A DNA stretch of 40,793 nucleotides. Origin: Treponema sp. Its GTDB lineage: Bacteria; Spirochaetota; Spirochaetia; Treponematales; Treponemataceae. Under the pieces are notes generated by a model. It did not search any database. It was not told where the DNA came from and worked only from the letters and a program-made list of their open reading frames with translations. Every line of letters begins with the position of its first letter. Position 1 is the first letter of the stretch. Both the position numbers and the translations under genes were made by a program. Where the stretch lies: positions 1 to 40,793 of the forward strand of contig JAFSTK010000083.1 in assembly GCA_017450535.1 (NCBI GenBank), given 5' to 3'. Below are positions 7,970 to 16,877 of the stretch, in pieces.

Positions 7970-8215
7970 TTATGCGCTCATCACGGCTTTTGCAAGCTGG
8001 TCGGCACAAGAAGTGCCACGGGAGCCGCATTGATTTCCGAGCAATTTGTCAGAAATCTCTTGCGCGGTCATTCCTTCGCACAACTTGCCGATTGCCTTGA
8101 GGTTTCCGTTGCATCCGCCGTCAAAAGAAATGTTGTGAATGCGGTTCTCGTCATCGCGGTCAAAGTGAATGAAGCGCGAGCATGTGCCCGAAGTCTGGTA
8201 GTCGATATGCTGCAT
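7970..8215 (-). CDS. TSCPD domain protein (TIGR03905-like)
   Basis: An 81-residue protein matching the small TSCPD family seen beside redox and nucleotide genes and related to the C-terminus of class II ribonucleotide reductases. Visible landmarks are TSGTCSRFIHFD, the FDGGCNGNLKAI segment and the Cys-containing GNQCGSRGTSCADQLA close to the end, which likely binds a metal or forms disulfides. The biochemical function is unknown. It lies downstream of the aminotransferase gene on the same strand, but that gene has its own terminator between them. Confidence 0.88.
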   Translation of the reverse strand: MQHIDYQTSGTCSRFIHFDRDDENRIHNISFDGGCNGNLKAIGKLCEGMTAQEISDKLLGNQCGSRGTSCADQLAKAVMSA

Positions 8216-8229
8216 GGTACTTTCCCCAT

Positions 8230-8257
8230 AAAAATTGAGCCGCCATGGACGGCGGCT
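8230..8257 (-). terminator. Intrinsic terminator of the aminotransferase gene
   Basis: Stem AGCCGCC/GGCGGCT with a six-base loop (8239-8256), followed on the minus strand by CAATTTTT. It lies upstream of the TSCPD gene. Confidence 0.7.
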
Positions 8258-8311
8258 GAAAAATGTGACGGCAGACGAACCGCCGTCTGAGATAACAGAA
8301 CGCAGAACGCC

Positions 8312-9334
8312 CTATTTTATCTCGTAAATCCATCCGTCTGGAGCTTTTTCGGTGCCCATCTGGATGCCGGTCAATGTCTCGCGAAGTTTGCCCAACACCG
8401 GACCGATTTCATCCATGCCAGCCGGCACGTTGATTGTCGTTCCGTGGTCGTCGATTTTACCAATCGGGCTGATAACCGCCGCCGTTCCGCACAAGCCGAC
8501 TTCTACAAAGTCGTTGAGCTCATTTTTGTGAACCTGGCGTTCTTCCACCGTCAAGCCGAGGTAGTCTTTTGCCACCTGAACCAATGAGCGGCGTGTGATA
8601 GAAGGAAGAATGCTGTTTGACTTTGGCGTGACAAGTTTTCCGTCTTTGGTGACGAACAAAATATTCGCGCCGCCAGTCTCTTCAATATATGTATGTGTCG
8701 CAGGGTCAGTGTACATATTTTCTGCAAAGCCCTTGTTGTGTGCGTCCACAATGTTGTACAAGCTCATCGCATAGTTCAAGCCCGCTTTGATGTCGCCAGT
8801 TCCGTGGGGAGCCGCGCGGTCAAGGTCAGAAAGGCGTACGACAATCGGTTTTACCCCGCCCTTAAAATACGGTCCAACCGGAGTCACCAAGATTCTGAAC
8901 TGATATTCGTCAGCCGGTTTTACACCGATAACGCTTGAAGAACCGAACATATACGGACGGATGTACAATGTTGCGCCACTTCCATAGGGCGGCACCCAGT
9001 CGATGTTCGCTTTTACGGTGTCAATGACCGCTTTAATGAAACGATCTTTGGGGAATACCGGCATTTCAAGACGCTTACAGCTGTCAATCATGCGGTCTGC
9101 GTTCAAGTCTGGGCGGAAGGTAACGATTTTTCCGTCTTTTGTCGTGTATGCCTTCAGTCCTTCAAAACATGTCTGCGCATACTGCAACACACCCGCACAC
9201 TCAGAAATTGTAATCGTGTGGTCGCTCGTCAAAACACCTTCATCCCAAGAGCCGTTTTTCCAATTCGCAACAAAACTCTTGCTCGTCTCCATATAGCCAA
9301 ACGGCAGATTTGCCCAATCCAAATTCTTTGACAT
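8312..9334 (-). CDS. ilvE: Branched-chain amino acid aminotransferase
   Basis: A fold-type IV PLP enzyme that transfers amino groups between glutamate and Leu, Ile or Val. The frame is open from 9406, but I chose the Met at 9334 because GAGG lies nine bases upstream and the product then begins MSKNLDWANLPFGYM, as eukaryotic-type BCATs do, giving 340 residues. The PLP lysine is in the GDIKAGLNYAMSLYN segment, and the phosphate-cup and substrate motifs CFEGLKAY, IEETGGANILFV and CGTAAVISPIG are present. It belongs to the longer BCAT2-like class. It is monocistronic judging by its terminator. Confidence 0.93.
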   Translation of the reverse strand: MSKNLDWANLPFGYMETSKSFVANWKNGSWDEGVLTSDHTITISECAGVLQYAQTCFEGLKAYTTKDGKIVTFRPDLNADRMIDSCKRLEMPVFPKDRFIKAVIDTVKANIDWVPPYGSGATLYIRPYMFGSSSVIGVKPADEYQFRILVTPVGPYFKGGVKPIVVRLSDLDRAAPHGTGDIKAGLNYAMSLYNIVDAHNKGFAENMYTDPATHTYIEETGGANILFVTKDGKLVTPKSNSILPSITRRSLVQVAKDYLGLTVEERQVHKNELNDFVEVGLCGTAAVISPIGKIDDHGTTINVPAGMDEIGPVLGKLRETLTGIQMGTEKAPDGWIYEIK

Positions 9335-9417
9335 ATCATTAAACCTCGATGCATCAAATGTAGCACTGTTACCATTTTTTTTCAATATCACCATTGCGCC
9401 TGCCATATTACATTTTA

Positions 9418-9447
9418 TTTACAGAAATGACAGATATATGGTATTAT
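9418..9447 (+). promoter_or_regulatory. Promoter of the flavocytochrome-like gene
   Basis: TTTACA (9418-9423), an 18-base spacer and TATTAT (9442-9447), about 30 bases before the ATG. It is in the divergent space shared with the aminotransferase gene. Confidence 0.5.
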
Positions 9448-9477
9448 AGAAAGACTACATATTTTGACGAGGTTTCT

Positions 9478-11213
9478 ATGAAAGCGAAGAGACTCTTTTC
9501 CTTTATCTTTGTCACGCTTCTGGCAATTCTTTCGATTGCGTGTCAAAAAAAAGATGTCATACTGCACGACGGAATTTATTTCGGCATTGGAGAAGGACGA
9601 AACGGTCCGATTACAGTTTCTATCACTATTAACGATGGTGCGGTGACTGCCGCAGAAATCATTTCAGAAGACGAAACGCCGGAAGTATCAACAGTCGCAA
9701 AAAACAGAATCATGCATATTTTCCGCACCTCTGGCTCTACAAAAAATATTGATGTCATTTCGGGCGCAACGCTCACTTCTCAAGGTCTAATCGAAGCATT
9801 AAACGAGGCTCTTTCTGCTTCAGCCGGGAAAAAGACCGCAAAACAGATTTATGAGGACACTGAATGTGATATTGTCATCATTGGCGCAGGCGGTGCAGGT
9901 CTTATCGCAGCCACGGAAGCCGCCAGCAAAGGGGCAAAAGTTATCGTTCTGGAAAAAATGGGCATTGTCGGCGGAAACTCAAACTTTTCTACTGGCGGTA
10001 TAAATGCGACATACACAAAAGAGCAGGAACGTCTTGGCATTAAAGATGACAAGGAAACTTTTTTTGACGACACGATGAAGGGCGGTTACTACATGAACGA
10101 CCCGGATTTGGTGCACACGCTCGTCGATAATTCTGCCGCCATGGTAGAATGGTTGCAATCCCCGATTATCGGCGCGGATTTGAGCGATGTCGGAATATTT
10201 GGCGGCGCGACGAACAAACGAATTCACCGTCCAAAAGGTGGAGCGGCAATTGGAGCGCATCTGGTTCCCCTTCTCCACAAGGCTGCTTTGGCACAAGGCG
10301 CAGAAATTCGTCTGAACAACAAAGTTATCGACATTCTAAAAGAAGATGACCGGGCTTCTGGAGTCCGCATCATAACGGCTGGCGGCGAATACACCATCAC
10401 CGCAAAAGCTGTCATTGTTGCGACGGGCGGTTTTGCCTCAAACGCAGCGATGGTTGCCATGTATCAGCCAGCCTTGGCGAATTTCGGAACGACTAATCAC
10501 CGGGGTGCGACAGGCGACGCATTTGCGATGGTTGAAAAATTCGATGCGGCATTGTCAAACATGACCCAGATTCAGACGCATTCCACGGTCGTTCCAAACA
10601 GCAATATCATGATTACGGAAGCGGTGCGTGGCACGGCGCAATTTTGGTAAATGTTGAGGGCAAGCGATTTGTCAATGAGATGGACACCCGCGATGTCGTT
10701 TCTGCCGAAATTCTCCGCCAACCAGGAAAATGTGCGTTCCTTGTTTTTGACCAGAACGTCAAAGAATCTTTGAAAGCTATCGAAGACTACAACAAAATGG
10801 GCTTGCTCACACAAGGCATCAATATCGCAGAACTTGCGGACAAAATGCAGATAGACGTGACTGGACTTGCAAAAACAATCGAAATATACAACGAATACGT
10901 GAAAAAACATGATGACGAGGAATTTCACCGTTCAGTGGGCAGCATGGACCGTCAGCTGAGCAAAGCCCCCTTCTACGCTGTAAAATGCATTCCTGCAATC
11001 CACTACACTATGGGCGGATTAAAAATAAACACCAAGGCGCAAGTGCTGAATAACAGCAACGAGCCGATTCCCGCACTGTTTGCGGCGGGCGAAGTTACCG
11101 GCGGGCTGCATGGCGGCTCACGTCTTGGTGGTAATGCGGTGGCTGACTACTGCGTATTCGGAAAAATTGCAGCAGACAGCGCACTGGAATATCTGGAAAG
11201 TATCAAAAAATAA
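9478..11213 (+). pseudogene. Flavocytochrome c-type flavoprotein lipoprotein, single-base frameshift
   Basis: Start at ATG 9478 (GAGGT five bases upstream), giving a lipoprotein signal with lipobox LSIAC. Next comes an FMN-binding domain (GIYFGIGEGRNGPITVSI ... SGATLTSQG, flavin-attaching Thr/Ser region), then a fumarate reductase/succinate dehydrogenase-type FAD domain (IVIIGAGGAGLIAATEAAS). This is the layout of periplasmic FAD-dependent reductases acting on fumarate, urocanate or related acceptors; the substrate cannot be told. The frame stops at 10650 after EAVRGTAQFW. It resumes one base out of phase with ILVNVEGKRFVNEMDTRD and continues to GGSRLGGNAVADYCVFG. The expected GGCAACGGC near 10630 reads GGCACGGC, so one A is missing. 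Confidence 0.9.
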
Positions 11214-11218
11214 ATCTG

Positions 11219-12088
11219 TTAGTCTCGGCTGCGACCCTTTATCACAGCTATCACTACGATAAGGGCAAGGATGGCACCGCCAAGGATAAGCCACCACTTG
11301 TATTTTGCAAAGAAACTCGGTTCCGGCTCCGGCTCAACGTACACTGGCTCCGGGCGCGGCTTTGGTTTTGGCGGCTCGTAGGTCGGTTCAGGGCGCACTT
11401 CAACAGGTTTTGGCGGCTCAATGACCGGCTTTTCTTCCACGGGCTTTTCCGGCTCTTTTGCTTCCGGCACAACTTCTTTTACGAGCACAAACGGAATCAC
11501 GACACGAGAAGGCTGCCAGTTTTTGTATGAGCGGGCTAGTCCGATGCTCTTGGTGCGGTTTTTGAATACTTCTGAAACGCGCGGGTCAAAATTTTTCTTG
11601 AAATATGCGTTATCGTTGTAATGGTTGGTGTTCCAGTAGCACACTTTGAGCGCAATCTGGTCAGCCTGAGCCATCGAAATGCCGTATGCTCTTTCAATGT
11701 AGCCTGAGATGACGCGGTTTAAGTTGCGGAATGTTCCCACACGCGCACGACGGCCAATGTACACCACGTCCGCGCCAGATTTTGAACCGGTTGCATACAC
11801 ACGTGATGCCTTATATTTGTAATCAGGATATCCGCTGGAAAACGGGTAGTCAGTTTTGTTTACTTCTGCCTGATAGCGCACTTCGGCACCAAGGCGGCGC
11901 CCCATATCGCGAATCTGTTTTCCGGTATTGAAATTCTTCCACGAAACGTAGCTGAAATCCTCAACATATTTTTCACGCTTTGCCTGTGAAAGATAATCCA
12001 TATCAACAGAAGCTGAACCATCTGCCGCAAATGCCAAACCAGCTGATAAGGTCAGCAGAAACAAAGACAATACGATTATTTTTTTCAT
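11219..12088 (-). CDS. P83/100-like spirochaetal periplasmic or membrane-anchored protein
   Basis: A 289-residue protein with a signal peptide (cleavage likely after AFA). A globular domain (about residues 30-190) contains GKQIRDMGRRLGAEV and GADVVYIGRRARVGTFRNLN. These resemble what I remember of the spirochaetal P83/100 antigen family; the match is from memory and moderate. Next is a Pro/Glu/Lys-rich stretch (about 205-255), likely extended, and a C-terminal membrane helix (WWLILGGAILALIVVIAVI) with a short basic tail, so the domain may be held in the inner membrane. It starts 30 bases after the upstream hydrolase gene, with AGGAG before its ATG. Function unknown. Confidence 0.6.
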   Translation of the reverse strand: MKKIIVLSLFLLTLSAGLAFAADGSASVDMDYLSQAKREKYVEDFSYVSWKNFNTGKQIRDMGRRLGAEVRYQAEVNKTDYPFSSGYPDYKYKASRVYATGSKSGADVVYIGRRARVGTFRNLNRVISGYIERAYGISMAQADQIALKVCYWNTNHYNDNAYFKKNFDPRVSEVFKNRTKSIGLARSYKNWQPSRVVIPFVLVKEVVPEAKEPEKPVEEKPVIEPPKPVEVRPEPTYEPPKPKPRPEPVYVEPEPEPSFFAKYKWWLILGGAILALIVVIAVIKGRSRD

Positions 12089-12118
12089 ATGTACTCCTAC
12101 TTTTAGAATATCGGCATG

Positions 12119-13276
12119 TTATCGTAAAAGGCTCAGCATTTCTCTTCGCCACCAGCGTTCCTGAAAAAGCGCGGGTGTTTCCGGGTGCACAGTCTGACCG
12201 ATGTACGGTGTGAGCACGGTGAGACCTTCCGTTTCGGCTGCGAGCAAAAATCGTTCTATCGGGTCGTCCCAGCCATGGCGCGATAAAATGATTGCGCCCC
12301 AGTGCATCGGCTGAACAAGTTTCGCGCCCAATGCTTTTGCCGCCTTTACAGATTGTTCCGGGAACATGTGCACCTTTGGCCACTGCATATCATACTGTCC
12401 GCACTCGATGAACACGTAGTCAAAATCGCCATATTTTTCGTGAATGCGCTCAAAATGCGAATTAAATCCGCTGTCTCCGCTCTCAAACACCTGATGATAT
12501 TCGTCTTTGAGAACATAACTGCACCAGAGTGTCGCATTCGTGTCGGTTAAGTGGCGGCCGGAAAAATGTTGTGTTGGCGTACAGCCGATGGTGAGTCCGT
12601 CCACGTCGATTTCTTCCCACCAAGCCATGTTCGTGATTTTGTCCGGTTTTACGCCCCAGCGTTCCAAGTGATTTTCCACGCCCAGCGGCACAATGTATCG
12701 CGCTGTTTTTTGCTCAACAGCTTTTATCACGTTGTAGTCCAAATGGTCGTAATGATCATGCGTCAAAATCAAAAGGTCAATTTCTGGCAAATCATCCACA
12801 CTCACCGGCGGATGAGAAAAACGGCGGCTTCCCACAAAGGAGACCGGAGAAATCATCTCGCTGAACACAGGGTCAAGCAGAATGTTCATGCCGTGCATCT
12901 GAACCAAAAGCGATGAGTGCCCGAACCACGTCATATTGAGCGCGTCAATCGGCGCACGGGATGAAGGAGCGGTAAGAAAATCCGGTTTTTTGGTCGGAAA
13001 ATCAAAATCAGGTCGCGGCTCATTTTTAGAAAAAGTAAATGGGTCGGGAGCAGGATTTTTTTCCATGTTCATCGGACTAAAGTCATCTTCATTATGGAAG
13101 TTTTTGCCGTCAAAATTTGCGGCACGCTCCGCATAGTTTTTTCTGTCCGCTTTGCTCGCCTTTCCGCCAAACGGTTTCCACGTTTTGAGAAACACAAATG
13201 CAAAAAGCATGACAGCGACAAAAATGCCGGCTACGGTCAGCCCTGTAATCGCAAGAATATGTAAGAATTTTACCAT
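12119..13276 (-). CDS. Metallo-beta-lactamase-fold hydrolase (NAPE-PLD/UlaG-like), membrane anchored
   Basis: A 385-residue protein with an N-terminal membrane helix (residues 5-30) and the metal-binding motif THDHYDHLDY (HxHxDH) near residue 172. Other metal ligands are visible in TPTQHFSGRH, SGDSGF and QPMHWGA. The start WFGHSSLLVQMHGMNILLDP and the end pattern place it with the N-acyl-phosphatidylethanolamine phospholipase D-like/UlaG-like lactonase group; bacterial members act on lipids or are uncharacterised. The start lies three bases after the copA stop with AGGG upstream, so it is probably translated from the copA message. Confidence 0.88.
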   Translation of the reverse strand: MVKFLHILAITGLTVAGIFVAVMLFAFVFLKTWKPFGGKASKADRKNYAERAANFDGKNFHNEDDFSPMNMEKNPAPDPFTFSKNEPRPDFDFPTKKPDFLTAPSSRAPIDALNMTWFGHSSLLVQMHGMNILLDPVFSEMISPVSFVGSRRFSHPPVSVDDLPEIDLLILTHDHYDHLDYNVIKAVEQKTARYIVPLGVENHLERWGVKPDKITNMAWWEEIDVDGLTIGCTPTQHFSGRHLTDTNATLWCSYVLKDEYHQVFESGDSGFNSHFERIHEKYGDFDYVFIECGQYDMQWPKVHMFPEQSVKAAKALGAKLVQPMHWGAIILSRHGWDDPIERFLLAAETEGLTVLTPYIGQTVHPETPALFQERWWRREMLSLLR

Positions 13277-13279
13277 CGT

Positions 13280-13483
13280 TTACCCTACAAATGTATAACC
13301 GGCATCAGTTACGGCTTTAGCAAATGCGTCTTGAGGAACATCAGCAGTCAGCGTGACCACCACTTCGCCTTTCTCATGATTTGCAACCGCTTCGCTAACG
13401 CCGTCGATTGCTTCCAATGCTTTTTTTACGTGCATCTCACAATGATTGCACATCATACCATCTACTTTGAGTGTCTTTGTCAT
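13280..13483 (-). other. Possible internal translation start giving a free CopZ-like chaperone
   Basis: In frame within copA, ATG at 13481-13483 is preceded by GGAG with a six-base gap (13490-13493). Translation from it would give a 67-residue protein beginning [15 protein letters not shown], with the length and CxxC motif of a CopZ copper chaperone. Whether this start is used cannot be judged from sequence alone. Confidence 0.45.
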
Positions 13484-15880
13484 ATTTTTCTCCATGTTAT
13501 TTGATTCAGATTGAGCTGTTGTTTGCGGCACATCGCGCTGAGCTTTGCCGTCCGCATTTTTTATCTTTGCCAGATTTAAGCGAAGCGCATTCATCACTAC
13601 GCAGAAACTTGAAAGACTCATCGCCGCCGCACCGAGCATGGGATTAAGTGCCAGTCCGAACGCCTTGTAGTATGCGCCCGCCGCTACGGGAATGAGTATT
13701 ATATTGTAGAAAAATGCCCAGAACAAATTCTGATGAATGTTCCGAAGTGTCGCACGGCTCAAACGAATTGCGGCGGCTACGTCGGAGAGGCGGCTGTTCA
13801 TCAGCACCACATCGGCCGCATCAATGGCGACATCTGTTCCCGCGCCAATGGCAATGCCTGTGTCAGCTCGCGTAAGGGCGGGCGCATCGTTAATGCCGTC
13901 TCCTGCCATCGCGACAAAATTGTGGTGCGCAGAAGATGTTGCGCCCGCCTGTAATTTTCTCACCACCGCTTCTTTTCCGTCGGGAAGCACGCCTGCAATC
14001 ACTTCGTCCGTGCCCGCCTGCGCTCCAATTGCTTTGGCAGTGCGCTCATTGTCGCCCGTCAGCATGACCACTCGTAAGCCCATCTGATGCAATTCCTGCA
14101 CCGCCCGCACAGAATCAGGCGTAATCACATCGGCGACCGCAATCAATCCGATAAGTTTTCCATCTGCCGTAAACGCAAGCGGTGTTTTTCCCTGCTCAGA
14201 AAGTGCGTCCCCCTGCGCGCGCATGTCATCAGAAATCGCCGACTGTGAGGCAATAAACGCGATGCTTCCGCCGACAATCTTTTTTCCGCCGCATGTCGCC
14301 TGCAATCCGTTTCCAGGGAGCGCAGAAAAATCAGTCACATCTTGCGCCACAAGCCCTGATTCGCCAGCCCGCACCGTAATCGCCTTGGCAAGCGGATGCT
14401 CGCTTTTTGCTTCCAGATTGAATGCCGTCTGCAAAAGTTCTGTTTCGCTCATCCCCACGGGAATGATGTCTGTCACCACAGGCTTTCCGCTCGTAATCGT
14501 GCCCGTTTTATCCAGCGCAACAATCTGCGTTCTGCCCGCCGCCTCAAGCGAAGCCGCTGTTTTGAACAGAATGCCATTTTTTGCGCCAAGGCCGTTTCCA
14601 ACCATAATCGCAACCGGCGTGGCAAGTCCCAGCGCACACGGACAACTAATCACCAGCACCGCAATGCCGCGGCTCAATGCAAAGCCCACTGACTCGCCTA
14701 CGGTCAGCCAGACAATCGTAGTCACGGCGGCAATTAAAATCACCGCAGGAACAAAAATTCCAGAGACCTTGTCGGCGACCTTTGCAATCGGTGCTTTTGT
14801 GCTTGCCGCATCGCTCACCATCTGAATAATCTGCGAAAGCGTTGTGTCTTCTCCAACACGGGTTGCCCTGCAGCGCAAAAATCCTGACTGATTCACCGTC
14901 GCCGCGCTCACGGAATCGCCTGCCGCTTTGTCTACCGGAATGCTTTCGCCAGTCAGCGCGCTTTCATTCACCGCAGAGGAACCTTCAAGCACAACGCCGT
15001 CCACCGGAATGCTTTCCCCCGGTTTTACCACAAACACATCGCCTGCACGAACATCTTCTATCGAGACTGTTTTTTCCGTGCCGTCTTCCACAATCACCGT
15101 CGCAGTCTTTGGCGCAAGTTTCATCAGACTTTTGAGCGCATCGGTCGTCCGCCCCTTGGAAATCGCCTCCAAAAGTTTTCCCACCGTAATCAGCGTGACA
15201 ATCATCGCCGCGCCCTCAAAATAAAAATTGTCCATGGCACGGAGCACGCCTGCATTGTCGCCCGCCGCCTGCGCCCAGGTCATCTCAAAAAGCACGAACA
15301 CACTGTAAGCGAACGAAACGCCGGAGCCGAGCGCGACAAGCGTATCCATATTGGGCGCACGATTCAAAAGAGCCTTTGTTCCGCTGATAAAAAATTTCTG
15401 ATTGATGACCATGACAATCGCCGCAAGCAAAAGTTGCGCCAAGCCCATGGCAATATGGTTTCCGTTCAAAAATGGCGGAAGCGGAAAACCGAACATCATG
15501 TGTCCCATGGAAATATACATCAGCACAAGCAAAAATCCGAACGACCACATAAACCGACGTTTGAGCACAGGTGTTTCCCGGTCACGAAGCATCTCTTCTT
15601 TTTCCGAAATGGAAGATGAGCTGTGAGAGCCGATTGCATTTTTTCCCTGACGCTCGCCTGATGCGCCAGTGCGTTTTGCACCGCCCAATTCTTTTGCGCC
15701 ATAGCCCGCATTTTCCACCGCCTGAATAATCTGGTCGCGAGCCGCCGTTCCTTCCACGGACATCGAATTGGTCAAAAGCGACACCGAGCAAGCCGAAACG
15801 CCTTCCACCTTGCTCACCGCCTTTTCCACGCGCGCCACACACGCCGCACAACTCATGCCTGTAATCGCATATTGTTCCAT
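13280..15880 (-). CDS. copA: Copper-translocating P1B-type ATPase with N- and C-terminal metal-binding domains
   Basis: An 866-residue Cu(I)-exporting ATPase. I chose the Met at 15880 ([19 protein letters not shown]); the frame extends upstream but without homology. Domains in order: an HMA domain with CAAC (residues 11-14); a variable linker; membrane helices; actuator motif ALTGES; ion-binding [11 protein letters not shown] near residue 413; phosphorylation site DKTGTITSG near 457; nucleotide-binding SEHPLAKAI; hinge GDGINDAP; two last helices. Unusually a second HMA domain, with [16 protein letters not shown], follows the last helix at about residues 800-866. An internal ATG (13483) before it has a good ribosome site. 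A TACTAT box lies nine bases before the start and a dyad lies upstream. Confidence 0.95.
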   Translation of the reverse strand: MEQYAITGMSCAACVARVEKAVSKVEGVSACSVSLLTNSMSVEGTAARDQIIQAVENAGYGAKELGGAKRTGASGERQGKNAIGSHSSSSISEKEEMLRDRETPVLKRRFMWSFGFLLVLMYISMGHMMFGFPLPPFLNGNHIAMGLAQLLLAAIVMVINQKFFISGTKALLNRAPNMDTLVALGSGVSFAYSVFVLFEMTWAQAAGDNAGVLRAMDNFYFEGAAMIVTLITVGKLLEAISKGRTTDALKSLMKLAPKTATVIVEDGTEKTVSIEDVRAGDVFVVKPGESIPVDGVVLEGSSAVNESALTGESIPVDKAAGDSVSAATVNQSGFLRCRATRVGEDTTLSQIIQMVSDAASTKAPIAKVADKVSGIFVPAVILIAAVTTIVWLTVGESVGFALSRGIAVLVISCPCALGLATPVAIMVGNGLGAKNGILFKTAASLEAAGRTQIVALDKTGTITSGKPVVTDIIPVGMSETELLQTAFNLEAKSEHPLAKAITVRAGESGLVAQDVTDFSALPGNGLQATCGGKKIVGGSIAFIASQSAISDDMRAQGDALSEQGKTPLAFTADGKLIGLIAVADVITPDSVRAVQELHQMGLRVVMLTGDNERTAKAIGAQAGTDEVIAGVLPDGKEAVVRKLQAGATSSAHHNFVAMAGDGINDAPALTRADTGIAIGAGTDVAIDAADVVLMNSRLSDVAAAIRLSRATLRNIHQNLFWAFFYNIILIPVAAGAYYKAFGLALNPMLGAAAMSLSSFCVVMNALRLNLAKIKNADGKAQRDVPQTTAQSESNNMEKNMTKTLKVDGMMCNHCEMHVKKALEAIDGVSEAVANHEKGEVVVTLTADVPQDAFAKAVTDAGYTFVG

Positions 15881-15916
15881 ATATTTAATATAGTAAAATA
15901 ATGGGAAATCGGCTAG

Positions 15917-15934
15917 AGTAAGCCATTGCTTACT
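15917..15934. promoter_or_regulatory. Inverted repeat upstream of copA (candidate operator)
   Basis: A perfect 7-bp dyad, AGTAAGC-CATT-GCTTACT, ends 36 bases before the copA start and touches the likely -35 position if the -10 is TACTAT at 15890-15895. It does not match the known CopY box. A copper-responsive regulator site is only a guess. Confidence 0.35.
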
Positions 15935-16357
15935 GATAAAACGCACAGGCAACCGCATTACAATTATTCTCTGAGAATCGGCTGACAAAGTAAATCGCAT
16001 ATGCACCAAAAACGCTACCGTTGCAGCGTGTCAAGCAAAGTCCGCGGTTGAGCGAAATTGGAGATTGGACTCGCTGCGCTCGCCCGCTCAAAGCGACTTT
16101 GTTGCCCCGCTTCCACTCCCGCATTTTTGATGAAAATTCGTCTGCATTTTCCAGCCGATACACAAGGCAACCGCATTCCAATGCGATTGCATCTGTACAA
16201 AAAGAGCTGTCGGAGGATGAATTGTACAAAAACAGGCGTGAGGTGCGGTTTGATTTCAATGCGGCTGTCTTAACAAAACGCTACCGCCCCCTAGCGCATA
16301 CGCTGAAAGTGCATTACACTTGGTATGTGGGGTAAAACGCTCCGCACAGGAGGAAGT
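15935..16357. other. Intergenic region with paired direct repeats
   Basis: About 420 bases between copA and the flavodoxin gene without a convincing gene. Two short words recur in the same order: AGGCAACCGCATT at 15947 and 16165, and AAAACGCTACCG at 16009 and 16275. The stretch 16070-16090 (CTCGCTGCGCTCGC) is GC-rich and different from its surroundings. The ORFs here have no ribosome sites or recognisable protein features. It may be the remnant of a repeat element or a decayed gene. Confidence 0.5.
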
Positions 16358-16837
16358 ATGGCAAAAACGCTTATCGTGTATTATTCGCTTGAAGGAAATG
16401 TTGATTTTCTTGCACGGATGCTGGCAAAGGAACTCGACGCCGATAGTTTTCGGTTGGAGCCGGTGAAAGACTATCCGAAGAAAGGACTTGCGAAATTTTT
16501 TCATGGGGGAAAGGACACGGTCTCAAATGCGTGCCCCGAATTGAAGGCTCTTCCAGAAATTGCATCTTACGAGCAGATTGTCATCGGAACGCCTGTGTGG
16601 GCAAGTCGTCCGGCGGCTCCGCTCAACACGCTTTTTGCGAATATTGACTTTGCGGGAAAAAAGGTCGCAGCGTTCGCTTCAAGTGGCGGCGATTCTGTCG
16701 GAAAAACATTCACCGTCATGGCCGAAAAGCTCAAAAATGCTACGATTTCGGAAACGGTTTCGCTCAAAAATCCGCTGCGCTCTCCCGAAAAAGCACAGGA
16801 AACGATAAAGGCTTTTGCCGAGAAAATTAAACTGTAG
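16358..16837 (+). CDS. Flavodoxin
   Basis: A 159-residue protein beginning MAKTLIVYYSLEGNVDFLA, the FMN phosphate-binding loop of flavodoxin-like proteins (T/S-x-x-G-N), preceded by AGGAGG. The IVIGTPVWASRPAAPLNTL segment supplies the Trp-containing loop that stacks on FMN, and AAFASSGGDSVGKTF is the second flavin loop. It is of the flavodoxin_4/WrbA-like class frequent in anaerobes, serving as a one- or two-electron carrier or quinone reductase. Partner unknown. It is convergent with metY and shares a terminator with it. Confidence 0.9.
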   Translation: MAKTLIVYYSLEGNVDFLARMLAKELDADSFRLEPVKDYPKKGLAKFFHGGKDTVSNACPELKALPEIASYEQIVIGTPVWASRPAAPLNTLFANIDFAGKKVAAFASSGGDSVGKTFTVMAEKLKNATISETVSLKNPLRSPEKAQETIKAFAEKIKL

Positions 16838-16865
16838 CCCGAATCTGAACAAACTCGGACTACAG
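16832..16865. terminator. Bidirectional terminator between the flavodoxin gene and metY
   Basis: The arms CTGTAGCCCGAATCT and its near-complement ending GGACTACAG form a long stem. T-rich sequence follows on both strands. The left arm overlaps the last codons of the flavodoxin gene. Confidence 0.7.
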
Positions 16866-16877
16866 CGAATGATATTT

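Noticed and set aside
9335..9406. The longer start of the aminotransferase gene
   Set aside because: The extra 24 residues have no family match, and a well-spaced GAGG precedes the internal Met.
14223..14825. A 200-codon plus-strand ORF inside copA
   Set aside because: It is antisense to fully conserved P-type ATPase motifs and has no features of its own.
16021..16335. A 104-codon ORF upstream of the flavodoxin gene
   Set aside because: It has no ribosome site, odd composition, and overlaps the direct repeats.
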